A model generated the notes under the pieces. That model made no database searches. It had not been told where the DNA came from and worked only from the letters and a program-made list of their open reading frames with translations. The position numbers and the translations under genes are program-made. Positions 11,295 to 24,083 of a stretch of 64,000 bases of DNA are shown here, piece by piece. Each line of letters opens with the position of its first letter. Within the stretch, counting starts at the first letter, position 1. The DNA lies in NCBI GenBank assembly GCA_028386065.3, contig JAKUCV010001844.1, positions 1-64,000 on the forward strand, read 5' to 3'. Source of the DNA: Turnera subulata. Lineage: Eukaryota; Streptophyta; Magnoliopsida; Malpighiales; Passifloraceae.

Positions 11295-14164
11295 TCACTC
11301 TGGTGCTGTAAACAAGTGCGGATACTGAGAACGCATGTGCTCCTTAACTTCCCATGTAGACTCGTTCGCAGAGTGCTTGCTCAACTTAACCTTTACCATG
11401 GGAATGACTCGGTTCCTCAACTGTCTGACCTCTCGGGCAAGAATCTGCTCCGACAATTCTGTATACGTAAGATCCTCTGCGACCTCAACATCTGCTGTAG
11501 TAACCACATGACTCGGATCAGATCTATACCTCCTCAACATGGAAACATGAAACACATCATGAATCCGGGACAACTCCTCTGGTAAGGATAGTCTGTACGC
11601 CAAGGGTCCAACCCTTTCCACAATCTGACATGGTCCGATGTACCTAGGACTCAGTTTTCCTCTTTTCCCAAATCTGATAACACCCTTCCAAGGTGCAACT
11701 CAGAGGAAAACTCTTTCTCCCACTTGGTACTCCATCTCTCGGTGATGCTTATCAGCATAACTCTTCTGTCGGTCCTATGCTGCTCTCATACTCTGCTTAA
11801 CTACCTGATTCTTGTCAACTGTCTGCTTAATCAATTCTGGATCCACAATCAAACGGAGACCTTCTTCATCCCAACATACTAGGCTTCGGCATTTCCTTCC
11901 GTAAAGAGCTTCAAGCGGTGGCATGCCAATGCTGGAATGAAAACTGTTGTTGTAGGCGAACTCCGCTAAGGACAAATACTGATCCCAACTCCCACTGAAA
12001 TTAAGAGCACAAGCCCTTAACATGTCCTCCAGCGTCTGAATAGTCCTCTCTGACTGTCCGTCCGTCTGAAGATGAAATGTGGTGTTGAAACTCAGCTTCG
12101 TCCCCAAAGCTGCTTGCAGACTCTTCCAAAACCGTGATGTGAATCTCGGATCTCTGTCTGAGACTATGGACTTAGGAATCCCATGTAGTCTCTCAATCTC
12201 TGAAACATACTGCTTCGCCAACTTATCCATAGTATCTGTCTGTCGAATGGGGAGAAAATGAGCTGATTTTGTAAGTTGATCAACGATAACCCAGATGGCA
12301 TCATGATGTCTCCGGGTCAACGGTAATCCAACTACAAAATCCATAGTGATCATCTCCCACTTCCACTCTGGCACTGACAAAGATCTCATCTTCTTTGCTG
12401 GAGCCTGATGCTTGGCTTTCACTTGCTGACACGTGATACACTTAGCCACATACTCGACTATATCCTTCTTCATACGCGGCCACCAAAAATGACTCCTCAA
12501 GTTCTGATACATCTTGGTGCTCCCAGGGTGTATAGCATACGGCGTCATATGTCCCTCTTCCAAAATCTGACTGCGTAGGTCACCAACACTACGTACACAT
12601 AGACGTTTCCCCAGCATCAATGCACTGTCCTCAGCTATGCGAAACTTGTCTTCCTTCCCACTATGGACTGCTTCCTTCAGCTTGATCAAGTCGGGATCTC
12701 CATCTTGTAATTCCACAATCCAGCCCCTCAGGTTAGACTTGACTTCAATATGGGTCAACAAAGCTCCTGTCTCATCAACTAACAGATCAACTCCCATCTT
12801 CCTTAACTCGATAAGTGAGGACAACGAGTAGGTCGTGGAAGCATCTTCTGGTTGTCTCCAGCTCAAAGCATCTGCTACCACATTAGCTTTTCCAGGGTGA
12901 TACTCAATCGTACAATCATAATCATTCAGTAACTCAACCCAACGTCGTTGTCGCAGGTTAAGTTCCTTCTGAGTCATGATGTACTTGAGACTCTTGTGAT
13001 CTGTGAAGATCCGACATCTCTCTCCAAATAGATAATGTCGCCAAATTTTTAAAGCAAGGATCACTGCGGCCATCTCCAGATCATGTGTCGGGTAGTTCTT
13101 CTCATGGGGCCTCAACTGTCTCGTAGTATAGGCAATCACTCGGCCCTCTTGCATCAGAACTTCTCCCAAACCAAGACCTGAAGCATCACAAAACAACACG
13201 TACTCCACTCTTGGCTTAGATACTATCAAGACTGGTGCTGATGTCAACTTCTTCTTCAGTTCATCAAAGCTCCTCTGGCAGACATCACTCCATACAAAGG
13301 CTTGATCTTTCCTCAATAGCTTGGTCATGGGACTGGCTATCAAGGAAAAACCCTCGATGAATCTCCGGTAATATCCTGCAAGGCCAAGAAAACTTCTGAC
13401 TTCGGGTACCGTCTTGGGCGGCTCCCACTCTAGAACAACTTTCACTTTGGCAGGGTCAACCTTAATCCCATCCCAGGATACAACATGTCCAAGGAATGCT
13501 ACCTCCTCAGGCCAGAACTCACACTTACTGAACTTGGCATACAACTCTTTCTCTCGCAGCCTCTGTAGTACTACCCTCAGATGCTCCTCATGTTCTTCCT
13601 TGCTCTTGGAGTATATCAGAATGTCGTCGATGAAGACTACCACGAACTTGTCCAAGAACTCGTTCAGGACCAAGTGCATCAAGCACATGAAAACTGCAGG
13701 TGCATTGGTCAAGCCAAAAGGAACCACTGTGAACTCAAAGTGTCCATATCGGGTACGGAAGGCCGTCTTCGGTATGTCCTTCTCTGCAATCTTGACCTGA
13801 TGGTAGCCAGAGCAAAGATCTATCTTGGAAAATACAGTAGCTCCCCTGTCACTTTGTTCAGCTGCCGGTAGCCCACACACATACGCAAACTGCCATCTTT
13901 CTTGTTCACGAAGAGGACTGGAGATCCCCAAAGTGATGTACTAGGTCTGATGAAACCCTTATCAAGCAGCTCGTCCAACTGTTTCTTCAACTCCTGGAGT
14001 TCTGTCGGTGCCATCCGATATGGTGCCATCCAGATAGGTGTCACTCCCAGCATCAAATCGATGATGTACTCGACTTCCCTATCAGGTGGTAATCCTGGCA
14101 GATCCTCCGGAAACACATTTGATGTCCCCCAAAACCGGAGTCTAAACTTCTTCACCCTTGACAT
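11295..14164 (-). pseudogene. Ty3/gypsy pol: reverse transcriptase, RNase H, integrase, chromodomain (decayed)
   Basis: Copies retrotransposon RNA into DNA and integrates it. Reading leftwards: RT fingers (13,820-14,164, with [12 protein letters not shown]), RT palm with [11 protein letters not shown], RNase H with FCDAS, an Asp in [10 protein letters not shown] and an Asp in VVADALSW, an HHCC integrase zinc finger (IHPGSTKMY ... CITCQQVK), the integrase core with Asp in MDFVVGLP, Asp in IVSDRDPRF and Glu in [12 protein letters not shown], then a chromodomain-like tail (11,295-11,450). Damage: the frame changes near 13,850, where a short part of RT between LNKV and GATVFSKID is missing; stops lie at 11,775 and near 11,710. 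The chromodomain and order place it with Tekay/Del chromoviruses. It is not functional as it stands. Confidence 0.9.
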
Positions 14165-15856
14165 GGGTCAACAAAGCATCTGGACCCAACAGCTTCATCC
14201 CAACATCCTGATTAGCAGAGATACTACATGTAGTAGCAGCTCTCCCAATACCTGTCAACAAAACCTTACGCCCACCATCGGAAGTCAACAACACTTCCTT
14301 GGTTCGACAGTTTACCAAAGCACTGTACCTCGACAACCAGTCCATCCCTAGAATGATATCGAAACCTCCCATGTTCATCACAACCAACCGTGCAAGAAAG
14401 ATCTCGTTATCGTACGAAAGTGAAACATCTCTGCACACATGGGTTAATCTGACCACTATACCCGCAGGTAACCTAACCCTCATCGGACAAGTTAAATTTT
14501 CTTCCGTACAGTTATGTTGTATTGCAAAGCTTTGTGCAACAAATGAATACGTAACACCGGGATCAATCAAAGTATAAGCAGTACTACCAAAAACTGTAAA
14601 AGTACCTGCTATGACATCGCCATTCTCTGGATCCTCATCAGCGGTGATCACAAATGCTCTCGGCACTACTGTACTCTGATTCATGGCTGACTGGGTCCTA
14701 GCAGGAACAACTCTACGTCCTCGGCCTCGGCCAACTCCAGAACCACTAAGAACACTGGCAACTGAGGCTTGCACTGTCTGAACAGGTGCCGTACCTCCAG
14801 ATCTTCCCAACTTGGGACAAGCATATCGGTAGTGCCCAACTTCGTTACACTCATAGCACCTCACCTGAGATAGAGGAGGTCTCGGGCGAGCATTCCAAGA
14901 TGAAGTCCCTCCAGACTGAGTCCAAGAACTGCCTCGGTTATAGACGTTGTTGTTGTTCCATTCACGTCCCTGACTCCCTGGCATGAATCGGCTCTGTCCA
15001 AATCCTGACCGGTTTGCTGGTGTCTGGAACCTCTTGTTCTGTCCCCCAGAACTCTGTGCAGCTTGCCTCTTACGGATCTCCTGTTGCTCCCTCTCATTGC
15101 CCAACCAGATAATCTCGGCTCTCAGGGCATCTGTTAGCATGTCTTGGTAAGTCTCATAGACCTTGCACCCCATGACTGTCTGGATACCAGATCAAAGACC
15201 ATCTAGAAACGTTTACATCTGGCCTCTGGAGTAGCTACAAACTCACTGGCATAGAAAGACAGGCAGTTGAACTTGATCTCATAATCATTGACCGTCTGTT
15301 TTGGTCCTTGTTGCAGTCCCAGAAACTCTCGTCTTAGCTGGTCCTAGCACGCCTCAGAAACAAACTTCCTTCGAAACATCTCCATGAACTGGTTCCACAG
15401 CATAGTAATAGGTGTTGGCAGGTCCTTGGTGGTAGACTCCCACCAATCAACGACATCTCCTCAGAACATGGCAGCGGCATATCTGGCCCACTTGTCATTC
15501 CTGCACGTCAACTTCAACATAACCCTGTTCATCTGTCTGAGCCACTAATCAGCATCCTGTGGTGTTGTGACACCGATAAAAATCTCTGCCCCAAGCTTTT
15601 CCAGCTTCATATACACTGGATCCTCAACAGGTCCCTGATTTTCCTGTTCCCGAGCTTCCATAGCATCGATACGGGCATCTCTGGCATCTTGCCTTTGCAG
15701 AATCTGAGCTACCACGTTTAACATCTGCGTAGGGTCTCCCAAAGGAACATTCGGAGGGTGTTCCGGACCTCCCGCAACTTGCTGCGGTTGATCCATCGAT
15801 ACCTGATCGTCATCTAGGTGAACTCCAGCATGCTGATTCCCTCCAACCGGATCCAT
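14142..15856 (-). pseudogene. Ty3/gypsy gag and aspartic protease (decayed)
   Basis: The capsid part begins at the ATG at 15,856 just inside the primer-binding site. The first frame stops at 15,545 where a Trp-like codon context reads TAG; gag continues in other frames to about 15,180. The 14,142-15,173 frame has a CCHC zinc knuckle (CYECNEVGHYRYAC, near 14,820-14,860) and then a protease segment near 14,560 where the usual Asp-Ser/Thr-Gly active site reads DPG (ATLIDPG-type context). The loss of the Ser/Thr and the internal stops mean the polyprotein cannot be made intact. Confidence 0.85.
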
Positions 15857-15960
15857 TCGTACCTATATGAGAATGTATATGTATGCATATCATATCATGA
15901 CAGATCTTATGCACAAACAAGCAACCATCCAATCACAATCATGTCCCTAATGACCTATTG

Positions 15961-15975
15961 CCTGCTCCGCTACCA
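15961..15975 (-). other. Primer-binding site of the gypsy element
   Basis: Three bases inside the 5' LTR the minus strand reads TGGTAGCGGAGCAGG. The usual plant site complementary to initiator tRNA-Met begins TGGTATCAGAGC; ten of those twelve bases agree. This fixes the polarity of the element: 5' LTR at the right, 3' LTR at the left. Confidence 0.8.
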
Positions 15976-15978
15976 AAC

Positions 15979-17735
15979 TGAAGCGCCCCGACCCGTATTT
16001 ACCGTACACAGTAAACACGTGCCGAAACTATTCTTATTGATAGAACACATAGTACATCGCAGTCAAAATACTACACAATAAATCCAAATACAACAGAAAC
16101 ATCATCCGTCACCCATACACGGGGACCATTATTCAAACCACACACTAGCTCAACAGCAACAGCATATCCAGTATAAACATCATCATAAGCCATACAGGGA
16201 AGCAGCAACACAACAACATATATAACACAGCAGTGAAAGACTTATATGCACATGCAGCGGAGGTATGGATCCGGAGTCAGGTGGAGAAGAAAGCAGCAAC
16301 CATCGAACGTCGTACCTGATCTACGAAACAACTAAACCTACGGGATGAAACCCCGCAGGCGAGGGGTGAGTCCGAAATGCTCACCGACCAAGGATAAACA
16401 GAGATATGTAATCAACCATAATACTTTCGAAGTAAACACAGACAAACACAACACAAAGATTCTACTAAGTCACAACTGAGCCAAGACTAAAAGAATGTTT
16501 ATTATTATTGTTACCAATTTTATCTTCCGGGCCCCGTCACTGGACAAGCTAGGGTCATACCTGGTTATTAACTAATTCTAGATGCCAGGCCAAAACACAA
16601 TCCGGGATCAACATCCCAATCACAACCAATCTAGGATCAACATCCCAATATCAACAAATCCAGGATCAACATCCCAATAACAACATCATCCGGGATCAAC
16701 ATCCCCAACAACCAAACCCATCCGGCCATGACACTACAGAACTAGCCTCTAACCATCTAGTCGTACCACTACTTTCCACGTGACAATTCAATCCAGTTTC
16801 ATTACTCTATCCTCAATTATCCAACTTTCTATTATTTCAGATTATTCCATAGACCAAATCAACAACAGACTCATATCGTTAATTAATCACAGTTAACAGT
16901 TCAGCATTATTTTCAACACAATATTCCCAAGTCTAACATAATCCAACAACACCATCAACAATTTCCATAGCAATCAAATATCAGTCAATAATCATTTCAG
17001 CAGTTCAATTAAACAACAAAAACACACACAGTATTACGGGCACATATCCAAGGTTATCCATCCTCACCTTAGCCGATTATCAATTATGGAAATGCCCAAG
17101 AGATTCCAAGTCCGGTTCCTCAAGCAACTGCTCGTTATCAACTCCTATATCAATCAAATAATATGCACATATAAGGTGATATGCAAATGCCATGCTAATA
17201 CTGTGTACCGAAAAATAAATACTGACTCGTCTCGGTTACTCCCCCGGGTTAATTTTCCATTATCATCATAATTCACCATTTATTATTCATGTGTCAAAAT
17301 ACCATACTTTACTTATACTTATACTCGGATATTATTCCAGTATTTTATTATCTTGATAATACCCTTTTCAAAATTATTCCATAAGTATGTACTTTCCAAA
17401 ATATTATTTCCACAAATATAAGCTTTATTACCTTTTTCCTCCATAAAATTATTTCCCCAAATCATATTTTCCAGAATTATATTTTCCCAAAATTACTTCC
17501 ATTTAATTCTATTTTTTTCCAAATTTTATTTTCTCTCTTTTTTTAAAATAAAAAACAGACTGGGCCAATAATGCTGGCCCAACCCACTGCACAAGCCCAT
17601 CTCAAACCCCAAGCAGGAGCCCAAGATCAGGCCCAGCGCACAGCCCACGGCCCGACCCAAACGCCAAGCCCAGCAGACCCAACCCAAACCCATACTCCAA
17701 AACGGTTCAACCCGCGACCCATGCCGTGAACAGGT
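15979..17735 (-). mobile_element. 5' LTR of the gypsy element, truncated at its outer end
   Basis: It matches the LTR at 8,458 from its inner end (tgaagcgccccgacccg) through the minisatellite (16,595-16,705) to the gactgggcca ... cagcccac region near 17,560-17,700. The expected outer end (tgtaacagcccggg, reversed) is missing; similarity fades near 17,735 where AT-rich sequence of a different kind begins. The outer kilobase or so has therefore been deleted, and no target-site duplication can be assigned. Confidence 0.8.
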
Positions 17736-18286
17736 GCGGATTTTTTTTCAAATTAAGTTTTTTTTAGTTTATCCAAAATAAAATTTTAAAATTTTAAATA
17801 AAAGACTTATTTTTTTAAACAATAATTATAAGTTCTATTTTAAATTTTAAAAATTTAAAATAGAAATCAAGTTAAAATATACTATTTAAAAAAATTAAGA
17901 AAATATATAGAATTTAAATATATATATAATTTAATATTGGAAAAATATTTTTAAACAAATATTTATTTTAAAGTTTACAAAATAAAATAAAATAAATTTT
18001 AAAATTTTTTAAAGTTCCTGTAAACAAGAAATTAAGTAAAAATAGATTCAAACTTCAAAAAATGAATAAAATTAAGAAAATCACAAATCAAAAAATAATT
18101 TTAATCTATTTTTGAATATCTAATTTAATTTACAATTTTTGAAATAATATTAAAGTAAAGAGTTTTTTAAAAAATATTTGAAATCCAATCCTTTAAACAT
18201 GAATTTTAATTTTCCAAAAAAAATAACAATAATAAGGAAAATTCCCAATTGAAGGAAGATTTAATTTTTTTTTTGAAAAATTTTAG
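17736..18286 (+). other. AT-rich intron-like sequence, partly repeated at 35,860-36,075
   Basis: No coding potential. Between about 17,990 and 18,250 it matches 35,860-36,075 (shared words such as aatcctttaaacatga and attttaatctatttttga). It ends in a T-rich stretch and ttttag just before the open exon at 18,287, as expected for the end of an intron of the SUVR5-like gene. Confidence 0.5.
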
Positions 18287-18465
18287 TTTAAGAAGCACCG
18301 GGTCCTCACTGATGTGCAAACTATCTCAAATTCGACAGAAAATACTCTTAAGAGAAAGTATGACGAGATCTTCACCAGTTCAGAGACTGCAAACTGCAAA
18401 GATATGGTATTGATGGGAGAAGTAGACAGCCCCTCTTGACATGGATCGTGTACAGGGACCACTGA
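18287..18465 (+). pseudogene. SUVR5-like histone methyltransferase relic, exon part 1
   Basis: SUVR5 proteins are plant C2H2 zinc-finger plus SET-domain histone H3K9 methyltransferases of the nucleus. After the acceptor-like ttttag the frame starts FKKHRVLTDV and continues with LKRKYDEIFTSSET and CKDMVLMGEVDSP, which fits the stretch upstream of the zinc fingers as I remember it. A TGA interrupts it at 18,437-18,439. The exon is then cut by the solo LTR at 18,466 and resumes at 23,315. Identification rests on the agreement of this and the following pieces in order and strand. Confidence 0.7.
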
Positions 18466-21400
18466 TGTAACGACCCGGGTAAATTTTCCACTAATATTAC
18501 CGTTCTATTTTGACTTTTACGGTGGGTAATAAAATTTTATCGCGGTTAATCAAGAATTTTACTATCCGAGTTAATTTTTATTATTTTCACTATTCATTTT
18601 TGTCACTCTCAAAATTATTATTATTATTGTTATTGTTGTCACCATTATTATTATTTTCCTAATCAACTTTAATAATAAAGCTTTTGTTATTATTTTGCTG
18701 GGATATCTTGTTACAATGATTTACTAAAATTTCATCTTTTATTTCCACAGTATTTAATAAATTAAACCTTGAGGATTTATTTTGAATTTTATAAAAGAAT
18801 AATTATTAAACTATTCAATACAAGGTTTAACGTAGTTTCGACCAATACGCGTTTTGGAGTGTCTTTCGTAAACCGAGCCTCGGTTTTCAATTCCGAGACT
18901 TGGATGACGCTCAGGGGTATTAATCGGATTTTCTCGAACCCAAGTTGTATTTTTGGACTCTGGACGGAAATTCGAAAGGACGAGAGTACCCCTGCGATTG
19001 CGATGTCCCGACAAAAATCCAAATTCTTATCTTTTCTTGTTTTCTTTTCCTCTCTTTTCTTTCTTTTCCTCTCTCCTGTTTTTCTCTCAACCGGCCCCTT
19101 TTCCTATTTTTTCTTCCCTCCCATCTTTTCTTACTTTTTCCTTTTGTTGTCATTTTCTTTTCCTTTCCTCACCCGTGACCAACCGGCCCTCCCCATTTTC
19201 TTTCTTCTACGTCTTCTTCCCCTTCATTTTCTTTATTTTCTCTTCTCCTCCTCCCGGTTTCTCACGCCTCCCTCTCCCTCTCTCCCAATTTCTTCTCACT
19301 TTCCTCCTCTGCTTCCTCTCTCTCTCCCTGCCATTATCATCATCGTCACTCTTCTTCACCACAAACCCGATCGACCACCCAACGCACCACCGGCCGAGCC
19401 ACCATCTCTCTCTTCTTCCTCTTCACCTCACCCTGAACCACCAGCCCCCGTGACCTTCTCCTCCTTTCTCCTCATCCTTCCTCCGCCGCACCAGAGCCGC
19501 CGTGTCTTCCTTCTCCCTTCCCTCTCTCAGTCGATCGAAGCCGCTGCCACCGGAGGTCCGAGCTCGAGCCGCCTGTCGCCACTGCTCCTCTCTTCTCCTT
19601 CGTGCTCGTGTCTCCGTCGCCACGAGCTGTCGCCCAGCTCGTCCCGATCTGCCTCTCGGTCCATCGCCGCCTTCCCTCCAGTCCCGACAGCCACACGCCA
19701 CCGCCGCTGCATCTAGACGACGACGCCTCCACCAAGACGAACCCGAGCCGCCTCTGTGTATAGGAGGTCCGATCTCCCTTCCCCTGCCTCTGCACATTCG
19801 CCGGCTTCCTCTACCGAACAGAGGAGTGACATCGTCGCCGCCGTTTGCCATCAGGAAGAGGAACTAGTGGACCCTGTTCTTCCTCGAGTCGTCGCCGGCA
19901 AAGCCCAGATTGGTGAGTCTTTGGCCGGGCTTCTTCTTCCTTTCTGCTCTTTCTTTCGTGTTGAGGATTGTTGCTAATCAATTTTCGTTGGGTTGTTGAT
20001 CTGAATCGAATTGATGAAGGGTGGATGATTGGGGGGTATGATGAATAGGCTGTTTTGATTGATGGGCGTCGTGGGTTGGTGGAGGTGTGGGTTGTTCTGC
20101 TGCTAGAGGAATGGTAGCAGATGGTGTTGCAGGTTGGATGCTTCACGGTGAACAGTAACAGGGGTGTTGAGGACTGCGTGAACAGTAGCTGCCGGAATCC
20201 GGCGAGTTTCCGACAGTCTCGAGTATTTGCCGGCGAGCTCGGGACGGACCTTTGGGTAAACCCAAGCCTCTTTGGACCATGTGCATCTAACGAACCTTTG
20301 GACCTTAACGAACCCGGATAACATTAACGAACCGGACATTTAAACGATTGATATAACTATTAATTAACTTAATTAAAATAAACTTATGATTTTATTTTAT
20401 ATCTTGTTTTAATTATTTATGCTTTACTTTATTTATTTAATTGTGTTTTTATATATATATTTATGCTTTTACTTATTTTCTTTATGCATTTATTTATTGT
20501 TTTTATTTAATTTTTCGAATGGGCTAATGAAAAGGCCCATAGTATTTAATTTCCGGTTTTAATTTTATTTACATTTATCTGGGCTCGTAAAAGGCCCATT
20601 GTATTTAACTTTCCATTATTTAATTTTAATTGGGCTAAATAATAAAAGGCCCATGTCGTTTATTTATTTTAATTATGCCTCTTATTTAATTTTTGAAATT
20701 ATGTTGATATTAGATTTAACCTCCGATGGGCTAAACGTTCGTGAAGGCCTACCGAGTTTAATTTTCGAATTTCCTTAATTATGTTTAATTGAATTTATAT
20801 TATAAAAGGCCTAGACATGTATATATATATTTATTTCCGTAATCCTAAGCTAAAATAATAATAGATTTACACCTTATTTTAATTACTAACTTTAGTCTTA
20901 TACAAGTATATATATATATCGTATAACGTACTGTAGCTATTTTCACCGGCATAGATATTACTAGACTATATTTTTATTTAATTAATGATTATAGTTTATG
21001 TATAAAAGTACTTACGATTATATAAGATTTACTAAATGTATATATCGTTTACAACGGTTATTTCTTCTAGCTAATATATATGTATACATAGGTCATAACT
21101 TCAATTAATTACAAATAGAATTTTTATGAATAATTATGTTTAAGAAATATTATTTACTGTGAATATTTAACGGGTCACACTACGTTTAAGTGTACGTATA
21201 TATGCCTTATTGTCAAAAGCGACCTAAGGGCCGGGATATCGGCTTGGATGATCGGTTTTGGTTTTGACTTATTTTGAATATGATTGGTATATCAAATGGA
21301 AAATAGGTTGTTAGTAATCTCCACAAAAATGAATAAGATAATTACGGAAATAATAAAATAAACTGATAAGCCGTCTAATAACTGGTAACCGGCATCATCC

Positions 21401-23314
21401 ATAATCATCTTGTTTGTGCATTATAAGTGATTAGTGTTGTTATATTATAGGGATATCAAGGCTTAACCGGATACCAGCTTCCGAGGAGTATCAGGTGAGG
21501 TTGCATATACGTCATTCCACCCATGATAGCCGAGATGGTTGGTCTTGGAACTACATAGGTTCCATTGCATCTTATGGTTGTTGTTGATGATATCTTGGTA
21601 GTAATTATTGATATCTGTTGTGAGGATGGATAACCTTAGATATGTGCCTGTAATACTGTGTTTGTTTTGTTGTTTGACTGAACTGCTGAATTGATTATCG
21701 TCTGTTATTTGATTGTTGTGGAATTCGTTGATGCCGTTGTTGGATAATGATTAGACTCGTGGATACTGTGTTGAATAGTGCTGAACTGTTAAGCTGTGAT
21801 TAATTGATATTATGAGCCTATTGTTGAGTTGATCTGAGAAATAATCTGGAACAAAGAAAAGATGGATAATTGAGAATAGAGTAAAGGAATTGGAATTGAT
21901 TTTGAGATGATGATATAATTGTCACTTGGAAAGTAGTGGTACGACTAGATGGTTAGAGACTAGTTTTGTGGTGTCATGGCCGGTTGGTTGGTTGATTGGG
22001 ATGTTGATCCCGGATTTGTGATATTAGGATGTTGATCCCGGATTTGTGATATTGGGATGTTGATCCCGGATTGTTGGTATTGGGTGTTGATCCCGGATTG
22101 TGGTTGGGCCTGGCATCCAGAATTAGTTAATAACCAGGTACGACCCTAGCTTGTCCAGTGACGGGCCCAGAAGATAAAATTGGTAATAAAAATAATTAAG
22201 CATTCTTTTGATCTTGGCTCAGTCTTGTTTGAAATGTGCTTTTGCTTTGATGGGCTGTGATGTGATATGTTCATTTGCATGATGTCTCATGATCATACCT
22301 TGGGAGGTTGTCAGTCCTCAGTTTAGTCGGTTGACCGAGGACAGCATAGGTTGCCGGTTCACGGGTGTAAATTATTGTCGTTGGTTGTGAGTAGTCCATT
22401 GTTGTTGGCATCGGTTGCCAGTTGTCCTTTGTTTGTTGGCTTCTTTTGATAATTGCTGGATGAGTATCACTTGTCGTTTTAGATCGGATATTGAGTATTG
22501 TTGTTGTTGTGGTGTCTGCTGTTGCCGTGTTGTGTTGTGATTCTACCCGGGGACCGGTTTGTGATGTTGATTGGGTAAGGTCCGTGCTGGTTGCCGGTTA
22601 CCCGGTGAGCGAGGCTCACGTGATTCGAGTTTGTTTTGGTACCGGGTTGGATGATCGGCAAGCACAGTATCGGTATGTTACCATACGATGAGGAACCTCT
22701 GTTGAGTATAGTCTGTCAGGACTAGAGAATGTATTATATAGTCTGTTGAGACTGGGTCGGATACCCAATACGTAGTCGAGTTGAAGTGTCCAGGTCGGGC
22801 ACTAGTGTATGGTACAGTCAGTATTAGGTTGTCAGTGCATTGCATAGTCGATGAGGTGGACATTTGCATAGTCCGCATTGTTCTTTGTGACTGTATTTGT
22901 TCGGAGTTCTGTACCACTTGTATGCCATATTGTTGTGCTCTTAACTGTTAAGTATATGCTATGTTGTTCGTCATGGGTTATGTGTCGGTGAGATTATGGA
23001 GAATCTCACCCCTCACCTGCCCCATCGGCAGGCCACGATGTTTTTTGTGCAGGTATGCATCATGGTAGGCTGCGGCATCTCCTCTGACGGTTCAGGATCC
23101 ATTGTGTTGCATCGAGTCGATTCATACTTTTGTTGTGGTTATTAAAATTGCTTCCGCTGTGCATATAATATTGTTGTACCCGAGATCGGTAGTGTGATGT
23201 AAACTTTGGGCCACTGGGCCGGTTTACTATTGTATTTACACAGTTTGTGCCACGTGTCGGCATTGTTGTTCGGTAAATACTGTTAGTCGGGTAAATAGTA
23301 GTCGGGGTGTTTCA
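18466..23314 (+). mobile_element. 4.85-kb solo LTR of the Tekay-like family, inserted in an exon
   Basis: It starts tgtaacgacccgggtaa and ends gtcggggtgtttca, with TG...CA termini of the same family as the LTRs at 7,019 and 8,458. The flanks are actga (18,461-18,465) and actta (23,315-23,319), a 5-bp target duplication with one mismatch. There is no gag, pol, primer-binding site or second LTR, so recombination between LTRs has removed the interior. It includes a pyrimidine-rich leader (19,020-19,500), a GC-rich part to 19,920, the minisatellite at 21,995-22,105, and the ctcacccctcacctg ... ggatccattg block near its end. ORFs in the GC-rich part are not conserved proteins. Confidence 0.85.
21995..22105. 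repeat. Minisatellite with unit ttgggatgttgatcccgga
   Basis: Four imperfect tandem units (about 27 bp) in the solo LTR; the reverse complement of the array in the minus-strand LTRs. Each core can fold GGGAT against ATCCC. Confidence 0.9.
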
Positions 23315-23818
23315 ACTTAGTTCAGAGAATTGGAACTTTCCAGTCCATGAGATTCTAATGGCCCAGAAATTCTGCACTGCATTGGTTCAAACCCCATGAT
23401 AGTGGTGTCTCATGTCGTGATAGTGCAAAGCGTTATTCCCTATATTGTGATAAACATATTCGTAGTTGGCTTAAGCGTGCAAGAAATGGTAAAAGCAGGA
23501 TATTATCAAAGGAAATTTTTCTAGATCTGTTGAAGGAATGTTGCTCTTTGGAGCAAAAGTTGCATCTGCATGATCAAGCTTGTGAGCTTTTCTACTAGCT
23601 CTTCAAAAGTAGTGTTAAAAAGTATGTTTGCAGGTTTCTTGGGTTGAACTTTTATTTGTTACCTGATCTTGGCGGCCACCAACAGGCTACTCATGTGGAC
23701 CCAAGTGTATTCAGCTGTCGGCCTCGAAAGAGAGGTGTCCATAATCATGCTTACAGGTTGCAAAAAGTAATGGGAGCAGCAGTATATAGGATGGGGAACG
23801 CTACAGGTACCCGATTGG
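23315..23818 (+). pseudogene. SUVR5-like relic, exon continuation and zinc-finger exon
   Basis: Directly after the solo LTR the exon resumes: EILHCIGSNP, then SAKRYSLYCDKHIRSWLKRA, KSRILSKEIFLDLLKEC and LHLHDQACELFY followed by a TAG at 23,595. After an acceptor-like gtttgcag a second exon (23,634 on) reads GLNFYLLPDLGGHQQATHVD and later KVMGAAVYRMGNAT. These fit the pre-zinc-finger and C2H2 region of SUVR5. A Cys expected in the zinc finger (RFCG in the copy at 40,219) is Leu here. The paralogous order, the stops and the insertion show a pseudogene. Confidence 0.75.
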
Positions 23819-24083
23819 AGTTGGGCGTGGCTCCGGATAAGAGTGGTATCGGCAGGCGCATGCTTCTAAGTGGCTGTGGGCCCTCGGCCTAAGTGAAGTT
23901 GTAAGTCGTGGCTCCCGATGGAATGAGCTCTTGGAGCATTGGCAGACGCGTGCTCCTGGGACGGGCTTGATGGCAGAGTGGGCTCTTGTTGATGTTGCGA
24001 AAGTTTCCAAAAATGTTTCCGTTGAAGGGGGAGTAGGCCCGATGATGTCCGATATGGAAGAGTCTCACACTTGAGGGGGAGAT
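23819..24083 (+). mobile_element. Internal part of a short LTR element (fragment)
   Basis: This stretch interrupts the SUVR5-like exon and runs to a purine-rich tract (cttgaggggga at 24,070-24,081) directly before the short LTR at 24,084. That is the layout of a retrotransposon 3' end. No protein domain was recognised and the 5' LTR is absent. Confidence 0.45.

Noticed and set aside
12079..15097. Plus-strand and alternate-frame ORFs across the gypsy element.
   Set aside because: Antisense or out-of-frame shadows of gag-pol.
18769..19716. Plus-strand frame of 315 codons in the solo LTR.
   Set aside because: Mostly a pyrimidine-rich leader giving Phe/Ser/Pro/Leu runs; long frames occur in all registers there; lies inside an LTR.
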